The notes under the pieces: generated by a model
Database searches by the model: none
Told to the model about the DNA's origin: nothing
The model's input: only the letters and a program-made list of their open reading frames with translations
Position numbers and translations under genes: made by a program
In this document: positions 9,147 through 18,556 of the stretch, one piece after another
Numbering within the stretch: the stretch's first letter is position 1
How the letters are laid out: every line of letters begins with the position of its first letter
Source of the DNA: Actinomycetota bacterium
GTDB taxonomy: Bacteria > Actinomycetota > Acidimicrobiia > Acidimicrobiales > Ilumatobacteraceae
Length of the DNA: 58,187 bases
Assembly (NCBI GenBank): GCA_009923685.1
Contig: RFTA01000001.1
Location: forward strand, 1-58,187
Reading direction: 5' to 3'

Positions 9147-10118
9147 ATGAGTGTTTCCGTAGCCGCAGTGACGGTTGTTGTGCCAGGGTCGCACTTGATG
9201 TCAAGTTTGCTTGGTGAACGCGACTCGCATTTGCGACTCATTGAATCAGAGTTTCCAAACACGACAATTCGAGTACGTGGCAATGAGATTTCTATTTCGG
9301 GTACTGAGACCGACACAGTTGGTAGTTTGTTCGAAGAGCTCACTTCATTGTTGCAGGGTGGAGAGAACTTGAATTCGTTGGTCGTGGCCCGAAGCATCGA
9401 GATGTTGCGCGTTCATGAAAGACCGAGTTCTGTGTTGACTCACGACATTATGCGCGCAAATCAGGGCAAACCTGTGCGTCCAAAGACCTCGGGTCAAAAA
9501 CATTATGTCGATGCAATTCGTGAAAACGTGATCACTTTTGGTCTCGGTCCGGCTGGCACTGGCAAGAGTTGGTTGGCTATCGCGATGGCAGTTCATGCTC
9601 TTCAAACAAAAACTGTCCAACGGATAATCCTTACACGACCCGCGGTTGAAGCCGGCGAGAGGCTTGGTTTTTTGCCCGGCGACTTGATGGCCAAACTCGA
9701 TCCTTATCTTCGTCCGCTGTATGACGCTCTTCATGACATGGTTGGTGCTGAAGGTGCCTTGAAACTAGTCGAGAAACAAATTGTCGAAGTAGCGCCACTC
9801 GCATATATGCGTGGTCGCACGCTGAACAACAGTTTTATTATTTTGGACGAAGCGCAGAACGCGACACCCGAACAAATAAAAATGTTCTTGACTCGCATCG
9901 GTTTCGGTTCAAAGGTCGTCGTTACCGGTGACATGACGCAAGTTGATATTCCAGATAATCGCAGTGGCCTTTTCGGCTTAGAAAAAGTCCTCACGGGCAT
10001 CGAGGGTCTTTCGTTCGTGCACCTTGGTGTTTCAGACATTGTGCGCCACAAGATTGTGTCTGACATCGTCGCGGCTTATGAGCAGAGAGGTTCGAGCGCG
10101 GTGAACCTTCGTGCTTGA
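9147..10118 (+). CDS. phoH: PhoH family ATPase
   Basis: This 323-residue protein is a P-loop ATPase of the PhoH/YbeZ group, cytoplasmic RNA-associated ATPases that are habitually encoded next to ybeY. An N-terminal KH-like portion (LIESEFPNTTIRVRGNEISISG) precedes the Walker A motif GPAGTGKSWLA near residue 133. A Walker B-like FIILDEAQNATPEQIKMFLTRIG and VVTGDMTQVDIP follow. Length matches the family (320-350). It overlaps ybeY by 8 bases, which with the downstream CNNM/CBS gene makes the conserved phoH-ybeY-corC arrangement. The ATG start has no strong Shine-Dalgarno. Confidence 0.92.
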   Translation: MSVSVAAVTVVVPGSHLMSSLLGERDSHLRLIESEFPNTTIRVRGNEISISGTETDTVGSLFEELTSLLQGGENLNSLVVARSIEMLRVHERPSSVLTHDIMRANQGKPVRPKTSGQKHYVDAIRENVITFGLGPAGTGKSWLAIAMAVHALQTKTVQRIILTRPAVEAGERLGFLPGDLMAKLDPYLRPLYDALHDMVGAEGALKLVEKQIVEVAPLAYMRGRTLNNSFIILDEAQNATPEQIKMFLTRIGFGSKVVVTGDMTQVDIPDNRSGLFGLEKVLTGIEGLSFVHLGVSDIVRHKIVSDIVAAYEQRGSSAVNLRA

Positions 10119-10701
10119 ACCACACATCAAGCGTTCTGGGCCACGAAAAGTTGGCGGCGACGGTGAAATCGAGGTGTTTTGTGCAGATGAGCAAACCGAT
10201 GTTGCCGTCGATGTAGCGCGATGGCATCAACTCGCCAAAAATGTGCTGATTTCCGAAGGGGTGCGAGGTGCGGCCGAACTTACGTTGATGTTCGTACCAG
10301 AATCAGCGATCGCCGGACTCAACGAAAAGTACATGGGCAAAGTCGGGCCAACCGATGTTCTCTCATTTCCGCTTGATGCGGTCGAAGCAATTCGCACACC
10401 TGGCCCAGGCGCGTTTTCGCGTGGTCCCGACAAGTCGAATGTCGATCTCAATGACCTGCCAATTCTTCTCGGCGATGTTGTCTTATGTCCGATCGTTGCT
10501 CTACGACAGTCGTCCAACCACGCCGGAAACATCGATGATGAGTTCGCATTGTTGGTGACACATGGTGTGCTGCATGTGTTGGGTTATGACCACGAACAAG
10601 AAAATGATGCCGCAAAAATGCACGCACGCGAGCGCGAGTTGCTCGAGCTTCATCATTGGTGTGGTCCGATGCCTGCGACATTTTCGAAGGTCTACGAATG
10701 A
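10111..10701 (+). CDS. ybeY: Endoribonuclease YbeY
   Basis: This 196-residue single-strand-specific metallo-endoribonuclease acts in 16S rRNA 3' maturation and ribosome quality control. The zinc-binding signature HGVLHVLGYDHE is present near residues 150-161, with three His for the metal. The family stretch LTLMFVPESAIAGLNEKYMGKVGPTDVLSFPLD precedes it. A short insertion (TPGPGAFSRGPDKSNVDLNDLP) before LLGDVVLCP makes it longer than the E. coli protein. The GTG start at 10111 overlaps phoH by 8 bases, and its stop overlaps the downstream ATG (ATGA), so all three genes are probably translationally coupled. Confidence 0.93.
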   Translation: MLEPHIKRSGPRKVGGDGEIEVFCADEQTDVAVDVARWHQLAKNVLISEGVRGAAELTLMFVPESAIAGLNEKYMGKVGPTDVLSFPLDAVEAIRTPGPGAFSRGPDKSNVDLNDLPILLGDVVLCPIVALRQSSNHAGNIDDEFALLVTHGVLHVLGYDHEQENDAAKMHARERELLELHHWCGPMPATFSKVYE

Positions 10702-11981
10702 TTTTTGCGACGACACCTACCGCAGCAGATTATTGGATGCTTTTCACGGTTTTCGTCCTTCTTGTTGCCCTAACCGGTTTGTCATTGGCCGAAATGAGTC
10801 TCTCGCGAGTTACAAAACAGAAGGCTCAAGCGTTGCTTGAGCAAAACGGTAAGCGTGCGAAAATCATCTTGAAACTCGCCGAAGACCCAACCAAGTGGGT
10901 CAATCCTTTGTTGTTGACGGTAAACATTTTTCAAACCGTCCAAGCGACGTTTACCGGAATTGTTGCAGGTCGGCTTTTCGGCGCACCTGGTGTTGCGATC
11001 GGGGTGACGCTCAATGTCGTCGTGTTTTTTGTATTGGCTGAAGCCGTACCCAAGACTTACGGTCTCATTCACCCCGTGCGTGGCGCAACGATAACTGCGG
11101 TGCCGGTGCATGCGCTGACGAGTTTTTATCCATTGCGCGTCATGTCGCAGGGTCTCATCAAACTTACGAATGCAATTGTTCGAGGCAAGGGTTTGGCCGC
11201 AGGTCCGTTCATCAGCGAACAAGAGTTTCTCGGCATTGTCGAAGCTGCTGCCCAAGACGCAGTGATTGAGCACGAAGAACGCGAACTCATTGAGTCTGTA
11301 ATTGAGTTCGGCGACACCGTTGTTCGAGAGATAATGGTGCCGCGACCTGATGTGGTTACGATCAACGATGACTTGATCATTTCTCAGGCGATCGACATCA
11401 TCGTCGAGCATCAATTAAGTCGTCTGCCAGTGTTGCGAGCCGACGATGACGATCAAGACGATCTCGTGGGTGTCGTTTATGCCAAAGATCTGATCGCCGC
11501 CGAGAGAGCGGGTCGCGGGTCTGAATCTATTAAAACTGCTCTGCACACAGTCGAAGTTGTGCCCGAAATGAAGCCCGTTGCAGACTTGATGCGACAAATG
11601 CAGCAAGAGAAGTTTCACTTGGCGATGGTCGCTGATGAGTATGGCTTGCTTGCTGGCCTCGTGACGCTTGAAGACTGTCTCGAAGAATTGGTGGGCGAAA
11701 TTGGCGATGAGCACGACGAAGACGACACCTCGGTGCAACGACAACCAAACGGCGACTTGCTAGTCGCTGGCGTAACGACCATAGACAAACTCAATGAAAT
11801 TCTTGAATCTGAAATCAGCACGATTGATTACGACACGATCGGCGGCTTGGTGTTCGGTGAGCTTGGTCATGTGCCCGAAGTTGGCGAGTCGGTAACTCTC
11901 GACCAAAAGGTATTTCGCGTCGAAGAGCTCGATGGTCGGCGCATTCAAGTCATTCGAATTTCGCCTGTGAAAAACAATTAG
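10698..11981 (+). CDS. CNNM/CBS-domain membrane protein (CorC/HlyC family)
   Basis: A 427-residue protein from ATG 10698, which overlaps the ybeY stop as ATGA; a longer in-frame reading from 10656 would run inside ybeY and is not preferred. It has an N-terminal CNNM (DUF21) membrane domain with about four hydrophobic segments (WMLFTVFVLLVALTGLSLAEM, VAIGVTLNVVVFFVLAEAVP). Next come paired CBS domains from about residue 195 (VREIMVPRPDVVTINDDL, then LHTVEVVPEMKPVADLMRQMQ, FHLAMVADEYGLLAGLVTLEDCLEELVGEI) and a C-terminal CorC_HlyC domain (DYDTIGGLVFGELGHVPEVGE). The family is linked to magnesium or other divalent cation export. The phoH-ybeY-corC order is widely conserved. Confidence 0.9.
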   Translation: MIFATTPTAADYWMLFTVFVLLVALTGLSLAEMSLSRVTKQKAQALLEQNGKRAKIILKLAEDPTKWVNPLLLTVNIFQTVQATFTGIVAGRLFGAPGVAIGVTLNVVVFFVLAEAVPKTYGLIHPVRGATITAVPVHALTSFYPLRVMSQGLIKLTNAIVRGKGLAAGPFISEQEFLGIVEAAAQDAVIEHEERELIESVIEFGDTVVREIMVPRPDVVTINDDLIISQAIDIIVEHQLSRLPVLRADDDDQDDLVGVVYAKDLIAAERAGRGSESIKTALHTVEVVPEMKPVADLMRQMQQEKFHLAMVADEYGLLAGLVTLEDCLEELVGEIGDEHDEDDTSVQRQPNGDLLVAGVTTIDKLNEILESEISTIDYDTIGGLVFGELGHVPEVGESVTLDQKVFRVEELDGRRIQVIRISPVKNN

Positions 11982-11990
11982 TCTCAGTTC

Positions 11991-12740
11991 ATGGAGATCT
12001 CGCTTCGCGGAAAAACTGCAATCGTCACAGGTGCGTCACGGGGTATCGGTAAGGCGATCGCAAAATCTTTTGTCGACGCAGGTGCGCAAGTGATGCTTAC
12101 CTCGCGAAAAATTGACGCCCTACAAGCCGCAGCGAAAGAACTCGATGGCGAGACCGCGGTTTTCGCCGCCAATGCAGGTGACATCGATCAAGCGCACGAA
12201 TGTGTCGACGCGACGATGAAGCGTTTTGGCAAGATCGACATCTTGGTGAATAACGCGGCAACAAACCCTTATTACGGTGCGACACTTGGTGTCGATTCGG
12301 CGCAATTCGACAAAACTTTTCAAGTCAACTTGAAAGGCCCACTGTTCTGGAGTCAAGCGGTGTTCAACGCGTCAATGCAGAAAAACCCAGGCGTCATTTT
12401 GAACATCGCCTCAGTTGGTGGTTTGCGAGCAGAGCAAGGTCTTGGGGTCTACAACTTGACTAAAGCAGCTGTGATCCATCTGACGAGTCAGTTGGCATGC
12501 GAATTAGGAAGAACCAGAGTCGTGGGCATCGCACCAGGTTTAGTCAAAACGCTTTTTGCGTCGGTACTGATTGAAAACGTTGGCGAGAGACTCGCTGCAG
12601 CGCTACCAACGAAGCGACTTGGTGAACCTCAAGACATCGCCAACTTGGCGCTATTTCTGTGCTCAGATCTCGCGTCTTGGATCACCGGAGAAACTTATGT
12701 GATAGACGGTGGTGCAGGGGTGCGCTCGGGCACGATGTAA
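11991..12740 (+). CDS. Short-chain dehydrogenase/reductase
   Basis: This 249-residue classical SDR has the cofactor motif TGASRGIGKAIA near residues 14-25, the NNAA motif near residue 88, a Ser in ILNIASVGG, the catalytic YNLTK (Tyr-x-x-x-Lys) and a C-terminal ITGETYVIDGGAGVRSG. Length is typical. TSRKIDALQ after the second strand suggests NADP preference. It follows the CBS protein by 9 bases and may be in the same transcript. Its 3' end overlaps the 3' end of the converging MFS gene by 46 bases. The substrate cannot be read from the sequence; fatty-acyl or alcohol oxidoreduction is plausible. Confidence 0.85.
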   Translation: MEISLRGKTAIVTGASRGIGKAIAKSFVDAGAQVMLTSRKIDALQAAAKELDGETAVFAANAGDIDQAHECVDATMKRFGKIDILVNNAATNPYYGATLGVDSAQFDKTFQVNLKGPLFWSQAVFNASMQKNPGVILNIASVGGLRAEQGLGVYNLTKAAVIHLTSQLACELGRTRVVGIAPGLVKTLFASVLIENVGERLAAALPTKRLGEPQDIANLALFLCSDLASWITGETYVIDGGAGVRSGTM

Positions 12741-13963
12741 ATTTTCGCCGCCTTCAAAAAGACTGGTCCAAGCGTTATGAGTGCTGCGAGCAATACCAGA
12801 CCCGACGCTAGATATGTCGCTCGCAAACCGAATGTAAATGCAATTTGCCCACCGATAAGCGCGCCAATGGCCGTGCTGCCGGTGCCAATGAATCGATAGA
12901 CGCTATTGACGCGGCCGAACAACTCGGTGGGAATAAGCCTTTGACGCATGCTCACGGTGATCACATTCCAAGTTGTTCCTGCGATTGACATAACGATTCC
13001 GCTGATTGCGACGGCCCAAATTTCAGGAAACACACCCGGCACGACATCTGACATGCCAAAAATTACGTAGGCGAGAATTATTGCCGTGGTGGCGCCGAGT
13101 TTGTTGCTGACCTTTTCACCAATCAGGCCACCGAGAATCGAACCAATCGAAATGGCAGCGAGCAAAATACCGAATCCACGAGCGCCAAGTCCGAGTTCAT
13201 CGCGTGCAAATTTAACGAACACTGCTTGGGCGAACATGCCACACATGTTCGCCACGCCGAGCATGATTGCCAAAGTGCGCAGCAAGTCGTGGCCCCACAA
13301 CCAAGTCAGACCTTCTTTAAGATCAGTTTTAAACGAATTCTTAGACTTATCGCTGCTCAATTTGGTTTTCATGGCAATTGACTTAATCAGCAACGCAGCC
13401 AGAAGAAGAGCCACTGCATTGACTCCAAACGGGGCATAAACGGCTAGCACAAAAATCCATGCTCCGAATGGAAGACCAATAAAACCATTGGTGATAATTT
13501 GAGAAATAAACAGTCGACTATTGGCTAATTCGAGTGATTTCTCGTCCACGATGGCTGGCAAAATCGCCTGTGAACTCATATCAAAAAACAATTCGCACAC
13601 TCCACCAATCGCGGCCGCCAAGATGAGGTGGTAAATATTCAGCCAGTTTGACGCGGCTCCGATAGCGATGATGCTGAAAATCAAGCACCGAACCAAGTTC
13701 GCGCGAAACATTATCTTCTGGCGATCATGTCTGTCGAGGTAAACCCCAGCGGGCAACGACAGCACGAGCCACGGCAACATTGCAGCAAAACTAATTGCGG
13801 CGATCAATCGGGTGTCTTCAGTCAGTGATATCGCGAGAAGCGGTGCAGCGGCAACGACCATTCCGTCGCCCAGATTTGAGATCGTTGACGATGCGAAAAG
13901 TCTCCAGTATGAGCTCGGCAGATTTGGCTTCTGGTCGTGTGAATGAACTTCGTTGCTAGTCAT
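12695..13963 (-). CDS. MFS transporter, EntS-like exporter family
   Basis: This 422-residue major facilitator protein has about twelve hydrophobic segments. The cytoplasmic loop after helix 2 reads PAGVYLDRHDRQKIM, the usual G-x-x-x-D-R-x-x-R type MFS signature. Helices such as IAAISFAAMLPWLVLSLPAG, GFGILLAAISIGSILGGLIGEK and STAIGALIGGQIAFTFGLRATYLASGLVLLAALITLG are clear. The pattern fits the drug/siderophore exporter branch (MFS_3). Its start overlaps the end of menE by 8 bases on the same strand, so menE and this gene are probably one transcript, although a link between this transporter and quinone synthesis is not known to me. Its substrate is unknown. Confidence 0.85.
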   Translation of the reverse strand: MTSNEVHSHDQKPNLPSSYWRLFASSTISNLGDGMVVAAAPLLAISLTEDTRLIAAISFAAMLPWLVLSLPAGVYLDRHDRQKIMFRANLVRCLIFSIIAIGAASNWLNIYHLILAAAIGGVCELFFDMSSQAILPAIVDEKSLELANSRLFISQIITNGFIGLPFGAWIFVLAVYAPFGVNAVALLLAALLIKSIAMKTKLSSDKSKNSFKTDLKEGLTWLWGHDLLRTLAIMLGVANMCGMFAQAVFVKFARDELGLGARGFGILLAAISIGSILGGLIGEKVSNKLGATTAIILAYVIFGMSDVVPGVFPEIWAVAISGIVMSIAGTTWNVITVSMRQRLIPTELFGRVNSVYRFIGTGSTAIGALIGGQIAFTFGLRATYLASGLVLLAALITLGPVFLKAAKIYIVPERTPAPPSIT

Positions 13964-15080
13964 GATGAATTAAAAGCTCGCTCATTAAGACTTTGCCAAG
14001 GCTCGATCGTGGTATTTGATTGACAATGAATAGTTTTTGCGGCGCACAATAATCGGGTTGCGAGTCTCGCACATGTGCTCGCAAGATATCAAGATCGAAT
14101 TTCTTGACATCAGGTCGAAGTACGACCCACGCAGTCACTGCTTGACCCCATTTTTTGTCTGGTGTGCCCGCGACCACCACATCTTGAATTACATCGAGTT
14201 GCCGAATCGATTTTTCGACAGTGTTTGGCCAAACTTTATAGCCACCCGTGTTTATTAAATCGTCTTTGCGACCCAAGATTTTAAGTTGCCCGTTATAAAT
14301 TTCTCCGAGATCACCGGTCATAAACCATCCGTCGACCGATTTTGGATCAAAACCATCTCGATAGCAGCGAAACAGACTGTCGCAGCGCAATTCAATTTCT
14401 GATTCGGCGCCAAGCCTCATTTCGACTCCGACAAGTGGTCGTCCGTCATAAATGACCCCGCCCATCGTCTCGGTCAAGCCATAGGTTGCAATTGCGTTAT
14501 TCGGCAATTTGTCAAATGTTTGCGAGCCACCAACTAACACGGTTTTGAATCTGGTTATATCGACTGATCGTAAAACCGTCGGCACCAGCGAAGTCAAATT
14601 TGCGCCGTCATTAAGCGCCGAGTTGATCGTCGCGCTGTCTGCACGCTGAGCGATTGTTAGTTTCGAACCAAAATGCAACGCTCGCAAGACAACCGATAAA
14701 CCGCCAACGTGAGCCAGAGAGATACACGCCAACCAGTGATCGCTATTGGTGCAATCAAGTCGGCTACCCGTCGACCTAATAGCCGAATCGATTGATTTGT
14801 GGGTGTGTACAACACCTTTTGGTCTACCTGTCGAACCAGAGGTTGCGATCACTAGCGCATCGTCTGTTTCGACGGGTTGTGAGTCATTTAGTTTCGACAC
14901 TTGTCCGTCTCGACCGACAACCCTCGAAGCCTTGAACGATGTCAGCAAATCTTTGCGTGCGATAATCGGCAAACGTTGGTCTAGGGGCAGTGCCGCGTCA
15001 CCAGAATCCCAAATTTTTTGCAGCGCAACCACGAACTCTTCGCCTGCCGGCATATCAATGGCTACCAGTTCACGCACCAT
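13956..15080 (-). CDS. menE: o-Succinylbenzoate-CoA ligase (MenE-like)
   Basis: This 374-residue ANL-family ligase has the P-loop IATSGSTGRPKGVVHTH near residues 91-107, ATYGLTETMGG, DGWFMTGDLGEI and LGRKDDLINTGGYKV, and a C-terminal RSSLGKVLMSELL with the catalytic Lys. It is shorter than most ligases (450-550), as is usual for actinobacterial MenE. Menaquinone context (menA divergent 34 bases away, then menH, menD, menF, menG) supports activation of o-succinylbenzoate with CoA before ring closure by MenB. MenB is not in the window. The start ATG 15080 lacks a strong Shine-Dalgarno. A different acyl substrate is possible, but the location makes MenE the best call. Confidence 0.82.
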   Translation of the reverse strand: MVRELVAIDMPAGEEFVVALQKIWDSGDAALPLDQRLPIIARKDLLTSFKASRVVGRDGQVSKLNDSQPVETDDALVIATSGSTGRPKGVVHTHKSIDSAIRSTGSRLDCTNSDHWLACISLAHVGGLSVVLRALHFGSKLTIAQRADSATINSALNDGANLTSLVPTVLRSVDITRFKTVLVGGSQTFDKLPNNAIATYGLTETMGGVIYDGRPLVGVEMRLGAESEIELRCDSLFRCYRDGFDPKSVDGWFMTGDLGEIYNGQLKILGRKDDLINTGGYKVWPNTVEKSIRQLDVIQDVVVAGTPDKKWGQAVTAWVVLRPDVKKFDLDILRAHVRDSQPDYCAPQKLFIVNQIPRSSLGKVLMSELLIHHD

Positions 15081-15102
15081 TTCAGCGTAGATGTTTTGTT
15101 GT

Positions 15103-15108
15103 TAAGTT
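15103..15108 (+). promoter_or_regulatory. Putative -10 element of menA (TAAGTT)
   Basis: TAAGTT lies exactly 6 bases before the GTG start of menA, which would place the transcription start at the start codon. The site lies in the 34-base gap between divergent menE and menA. There is no Shine-Dalgarno, consistent with a leaderless mRNA. Confidence 0.4.
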
Positions 15109-15114
15109 AGAGCC

Positions 15115-15993
15115 GTGCGCGACTCGATCAATTTGTGGATACTGGGTGCGCGTCCAAAGACTTTGCCCGCCGCGGTCGCACCAGTCGCTGTTGGGGCTGC
15201 GTGTGCGAATGTTGTTGAGACCACAAAAGAAAATTGGTCGAACGCATTCTTCGCTTTGATCGTTAGTTTGGCACTTCAAGTTGCGGTTAATTACGCAAAC
15301 GACTATTCAGACGGCGTTCGCGGCACCGACAAAGATCGAGTTGGCCCATTACGACTCGTTGGGTCGGGTTCTAAAAGCCCGGCTGCCGTCAAGCGTGCAA
15401 CTTTCTATGCGTTCGGCGTCGCCGCAGTGTTCGGTTTGATCCTCGCGGCAAGTGCTTCGTGGTGGTTGCTGCTCGTGGGTATTGCGTGTTTTTTGGCCGG
15501 CTGGTTTTACACAGGCGGAACTAACCCGTATGGGTATCTGGGTCTTGGTGAGGTGTTTGTATTCATTTTTTTTGGTGTCGTTGCGATCACGGGCACAACT
15601 TTTGTTGTTGCACAAGAAATCACGATGGTTAGTTTCTTGGCTTCTGTTGCTGTTGGCTGTTTGGCTTGCGCACTTTTGGCCGTCAATAATTTACGCGATA
15701 TCGAAGGTGACACAATCGCCAACAAACGCACACTTGCTGTGAGGCTGGGTGAAAGACGAGCAAGAAAGTTCTATGTTTCACTTTTCTTCGTTGCCGCAAT
15801 CGCAATTATTCTCGTTTCAACTTCTCACAGAAGCGCGGCGATTGGCATGCTTGGTTTAGTTGCGGCCATCAAGCCAATTAAACGTGTAGCAAACGGTGCA
15901 ACTGGCAAAGAACTTGTCGAGGTTTTGGTGTTGACCGGTCGTGTACAAATATTGGTGGCCGTAGCGTTGAGCGTTGGTTTGATCGTCGGTTGA
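15115..15993 (+). CDS. menA: 1,4-dihydroxy-2-naphthoate polyprenyltransferase
   Basis: This 292-residue integral membrane prenyltransferase of the UbiA family attaches a polyprenyl chain to 1,4-dihydroxy-2-naphthoate, giving demethylmenaquinone. The first Asp-rich motif is NYANDYSDGVRGTDKD near residues 61-76. The second region reads NNLRDIEGDTIANKRTLAVRLG. About eight to nine hydrophobic segments are visible. The opening WILGARPKTLPAAVAPVAVG is typical of MenA. GTG 15115 is the start, with a -10-like element 6 bases upstream. The 3' end converges on menH with only 4 bases between them. Its product would be the substrate of MenG, encoded about 4 kb downstream. Confidence 0.93.
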   Translation: MRDSINLWILGARPKTLPAAVAPVAVGAACANVVETTKENWSNAFFALIVSLALQVAVNYANDYSDGVRGTDKDRVGPLRLVGSGSKSPAAVKRATFYAFGVAAVFGLILAASASWWLLLVGIACFLAGWFYTGGTNPYGYLGLGEVFVFIFFGVVAITGTTFVVAQEITMVSFLASVAVGCLACALLAVNNLRDIEGDTIANKRTLAVRLGERRARKFYVSLFFVAAIAIILVSTSHRSAAIGMLGLVAAIKPIKRVANGATGKELVEVLVLTGRVQILVAVALSVGLIVG

Positions 15994-15997
15994 GTAG

Positions 15998-16744
15998 TTA
16001 AGTCGACGACAGAAATTTCTTCAAGTGGGTCAAAAAAATTTCAGGCTGCTCAAGGTGTGGGGTATGGCCGGAGTTTTTTATCTCGACTAGTTCTGCGTTG
16101 TTGCCAATTTCAGAAACTAATCTTTTAGCCAACGCCAAATACTTTTGATCGTTGGTGCCTGCTATTACCAGCACAGGCATCGTCAACTCTCTCAACCGCG
16201 ACCATGTCGGTTGTTGTCGTCCCGCTCCGCATAGTCGAAGGCTTGAACTCAACCCGATAGTTGAATTTTTCAGTCTCATATCTCGCTGGTTGGTTTTGGC
16301 ACTTAGGCCTCTGAATAGTGGCAATGACAGCCAACTGTCGACGAACTTTTCAATTCCGTCTTGCTCGATTTTGGTCGCGAGCGCCTCGTCACTCTTGATT
16401 CGATCCAGGCGTGACTGCTTGTCTTCGATGCCGGCTGTCGCGCTAACCAAAACCAGTCGGGCAACATTTTGTGGTTCGGCGAGCGCGAGCGTCAAACAGA
16501 ATCTTGCACCAAGCGAATAACCAAGGTAGGTCGCCCTTCCACCAACTTCGCCGATTGCCTTTGCGCCTGATTCAAGATTCAAAGATATGTCGCTTGATTC
16601 ACCGTGATTCGGCGCATCAATCGCGATCACCTCATGGGTCTGATTGAGTTCTGCGACTGTCTTGGCCCAGGTCTCGCGTGTCTGGGTGAAGCCATGCACC
16701 AAAACAACACGTTCACCTCGACCAGTCTTGGCGAATGCAAGCAT
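15998..16744 (-). CDS. menH: Alpha/beta hydrolase, MenH-like (SHCHC synthase)
   Basis: This 248-residue alpha/beta hydrolase would eliminate pyruvate from SEPHCHC, the MenD product, to give SHCHC. Visible features are the oxyanion region VHGFTQTRETW, a DAPNHGESSD segment, the nucleophile elbow LGYSLGAR with S77, a late Asp in VIAGTNDQKYL, and a catalytic His in NSGHTPHLEQP. VHGFTQT and GYSLGAR are characteristic of MenH. It converges on menA and is divergent from menD with an 83-base gap. General esterase activity cannot be excluded by sequence alone, but the setting within a men block supports MenH. Confidence 0.85.
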   Translation of the reverse strand: MLAFAKTGRGERVVLVHGFTQTRETWAKTVAELNQTHEVIAIDAPNHGESSDISLNLESGAKAIGEVGGRATYLGYSLGARFCLTLALAEPQNVARLVLVSATAGIEDKQSRLDRIKSDEALATKIEQDGIEKFVDSWLSLPLFRGLSAKTNQRDMRLKNSTIGLSSSLRLCGAGRQQPTWSRLRELTMPVLVIAGTNDQKYLALAKRLVSEIGNNAELVEIKNSGHTPHLEQPEIFLTHLKKFLSST

Positions 16745-16827
16745 CAGATGACGCTAACCGAACGGACACTTGTGCGATTTGCCACAAGGTTCGAACTTTT
16801 TGCACTCATTGCTGCCACGATAGAGGC

Positions 16828-18534
16828 ATGGCTTCTTCGGCGGCGACCACTGCAACATTCTGCGCCACTTTGGTCGATGAATGGTTGCACTGTGGGGTAC
16901 GCCATGCAGTTGTATCGCCGGGCTCGAGGTCTACGCCCATTGCTCTCGCGATCGCAACTCGACCAGAGATTTTACTGCATATTTTTCACGACGAACGAAG
17001 TGCCGCATTCGCCGCTTTGGGCATTGCCAAGATGTCGGGTGTACCCGCGATTTTGGTTTGCTCGTCAGGCACGGCGGCAGTTGAATTTCATCCCGCTGTT
17101 GTCGAAGCACACCACGCCGAGGTGCCGATCTTGATTTGCACCGCAGATCGTCCGGCTGAATTACAGGGGGTCGGTGCACCTCAAACTATTGATCAACGAA
17201 ATCTCTACGGAGTTGCGGTTCGAAAATTCGTCAATGCCGAAGTTGCTGACGATAAAGACAGCCATGTTTGGCGTGATCTTGCTCGCGAACTTTTTGCGAC
17301 GAGTCTCGGACAAGTTCAAGGTCCGGTTCATCTAAACATGCGATTTCGTGAACCTTTGTTGGGCACCGTTTCGTCACTTCCACAACGCGATCAGCGCTCG
17401 GCGACAATCGCCAAAGAGGTTCCGCGTTTCACGAACCGAAACAAGCGAAAACTTCTCCGTGCACTTGAATCAAAGCGAGGACTGTTAGTCGTTGGACCCG
17501 AAAATTTTCGTCCAGACTTGGTGTTGAATCTCGCAAGCGCTTTGCGTTGGCCACTGTTAGCCGATCCGCGAAGCGGTACCCGCGTTCCAAACGATGTCGT
17601 AGTTGCTGCCGCAGATTCGATTTTGCGCAACGAAAAGTTTGCAGAGAAAATGCGACCAGAAATTATTCTGCGTATAGGCGCCCTGCCCGCGTCAAAGGTC
17701 GTTAATTCTTGGTTGTCAAGTTCGGGTGCACAGCAAATTGTGCTTACCACGTCGCAAAGTCTTGCCGACCCAGATCAACGTTGCTCGATGCATCTTGTCG
17801 GTGAAATTGATGAAATTTGTGAACAAATCATCAACGCGACTCTTAAATTGAACTCGTCTGCAACTTTTGGTGATGGTTCATGGTTGAAACAATGGGCGAG
17901 CGCAGAAGATTCGGCCCAGAAATCGATAAATGCTGCTCTCGCTGACGAGAAGAGAATTACAGAGCCAGCGATTGCTCGAGCAATTTACGCCGGCCTTCCC
18001 GAGGCGTCGCACTTATTCGTTTCAAGTTCGATGCCGATACGCGATGTTGAATGGTTCGGCGCACCCCGCCATGGGCTGAGGGTTCACGCAAATCGTGGTG
18101 CCAATGGCATTGACGGTGTCGTCTCGACGGCGGTTGGGGTTGCGCTGGCATCTGGTCAGACCACGACCCTGTTGATCGGCGACATTGCCCTTTTGCACGA
18201 TGTAAATGGCTTGCTGAACTTGACAAACCGAAATATTGATCTGCGAATCGTCGTTGTTGACAACAACGGTGGGGGTATTTTTTCTTTTCTTCCTCAAGCC
18301 CAAGCGTTAGACCCAGGTGTTTTCGAGACGATTTTCGGCACTCCGCACACGGCTGATATTTCATTGCTTGCGCAGGCCCACAAAGTTGCGTTTCACGAGA
18401 TAAACAATCTTAAAGAACTAGAAGAAGTGTTGGCACAGCGAGGCCCTTGGTTGGCCAGAGTCGTCACTGATCGGCAAGAAAACGTCAAGGTTCACGAGCG
18501 CATAAATCAAATGGTTTCTGCGCAGTTGCACTAA
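16828..18534 (+). CDS. menD: SEPHCHC synthase (MenD)
   Basis: This ThDP-dependent enzyme joins isochorismate and 2-oxoglutarate to form SEPHCHC, the first committed step of classical menaquinone synthesis. From ATG 16828 (MASSAATTATFC) it is 568 residues; a longer in-frame reading from 16735 adds a Cys-rich tail overlapping menH and is not preferred, and AGAGG precedes the ATG. Motifs include HAVVSPGSRSTPIALAI, the catalytic-Glu region FHDERSAAFAALGIAK, CSSGTAAVEFHPAVVEA, and the ThDP/Mg region HANRGANGIDGVVSTAVG followed by LIGDIALLHDVNGLL and VVDNNGGGIFSFLPQ. Length matches the family (about 550-580). Confidence 0.93.
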   Translation: MASSAATTATFCATLVDEWLHCGVRHAVVSPGSRSTPIALAIATRPEILLHIFHDERSAAFAALGIAKMSGVPAILVCSSGTAAVEFHPAVVEAHHAEVPILICTADRPAELQGVGAPQTIDQRNLYGVAVRKFVNAEVADDKDSHVWRDLARELFATSLGQVQGPVHLNMRFREPLLGTVSSLPQRDQRSATIAKEVPRFTNRNKRKLLRALESKRGLLVVGPENFRPDLVLNLASALRWPLLADPRSGTRVPNDVVVAAADSILRNEKFAEKMRPEIILRIGALPASKVVNSWLSSSGAQQIVLTTSQSLADPDQRCSMHLVGEIDEICEQIINATLKLNSSATFGDGSWLKQWASAEDSAQKSINAALADEKRITEPAIARAIYAGLPEASHLFVSSSMPIRDVEWFGAPRHGLRVHANRGANGIDGVVSTAVGVALASGQTTTLLIGDIALLHDVNGLLNLTNRNIDLRIVVVDNNGGGIFSFLPQAQALDPGVFETIFGTPHTADISLLAQAHKVAFHEINNLKELEEVLAQRGPWLARVVTDRQENVKVHERINQMVSAQLH

Positions 18535-18556
18535 AAATTGAATCTTCGTTAGAACT

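Noticed and set aside
16735..16827. Extended MenD N-terminus rich in Cys/His
   Set aside because: It overlaps the menH start, lacks family similarity, and ATG 16828 has AGAGG just upstream.
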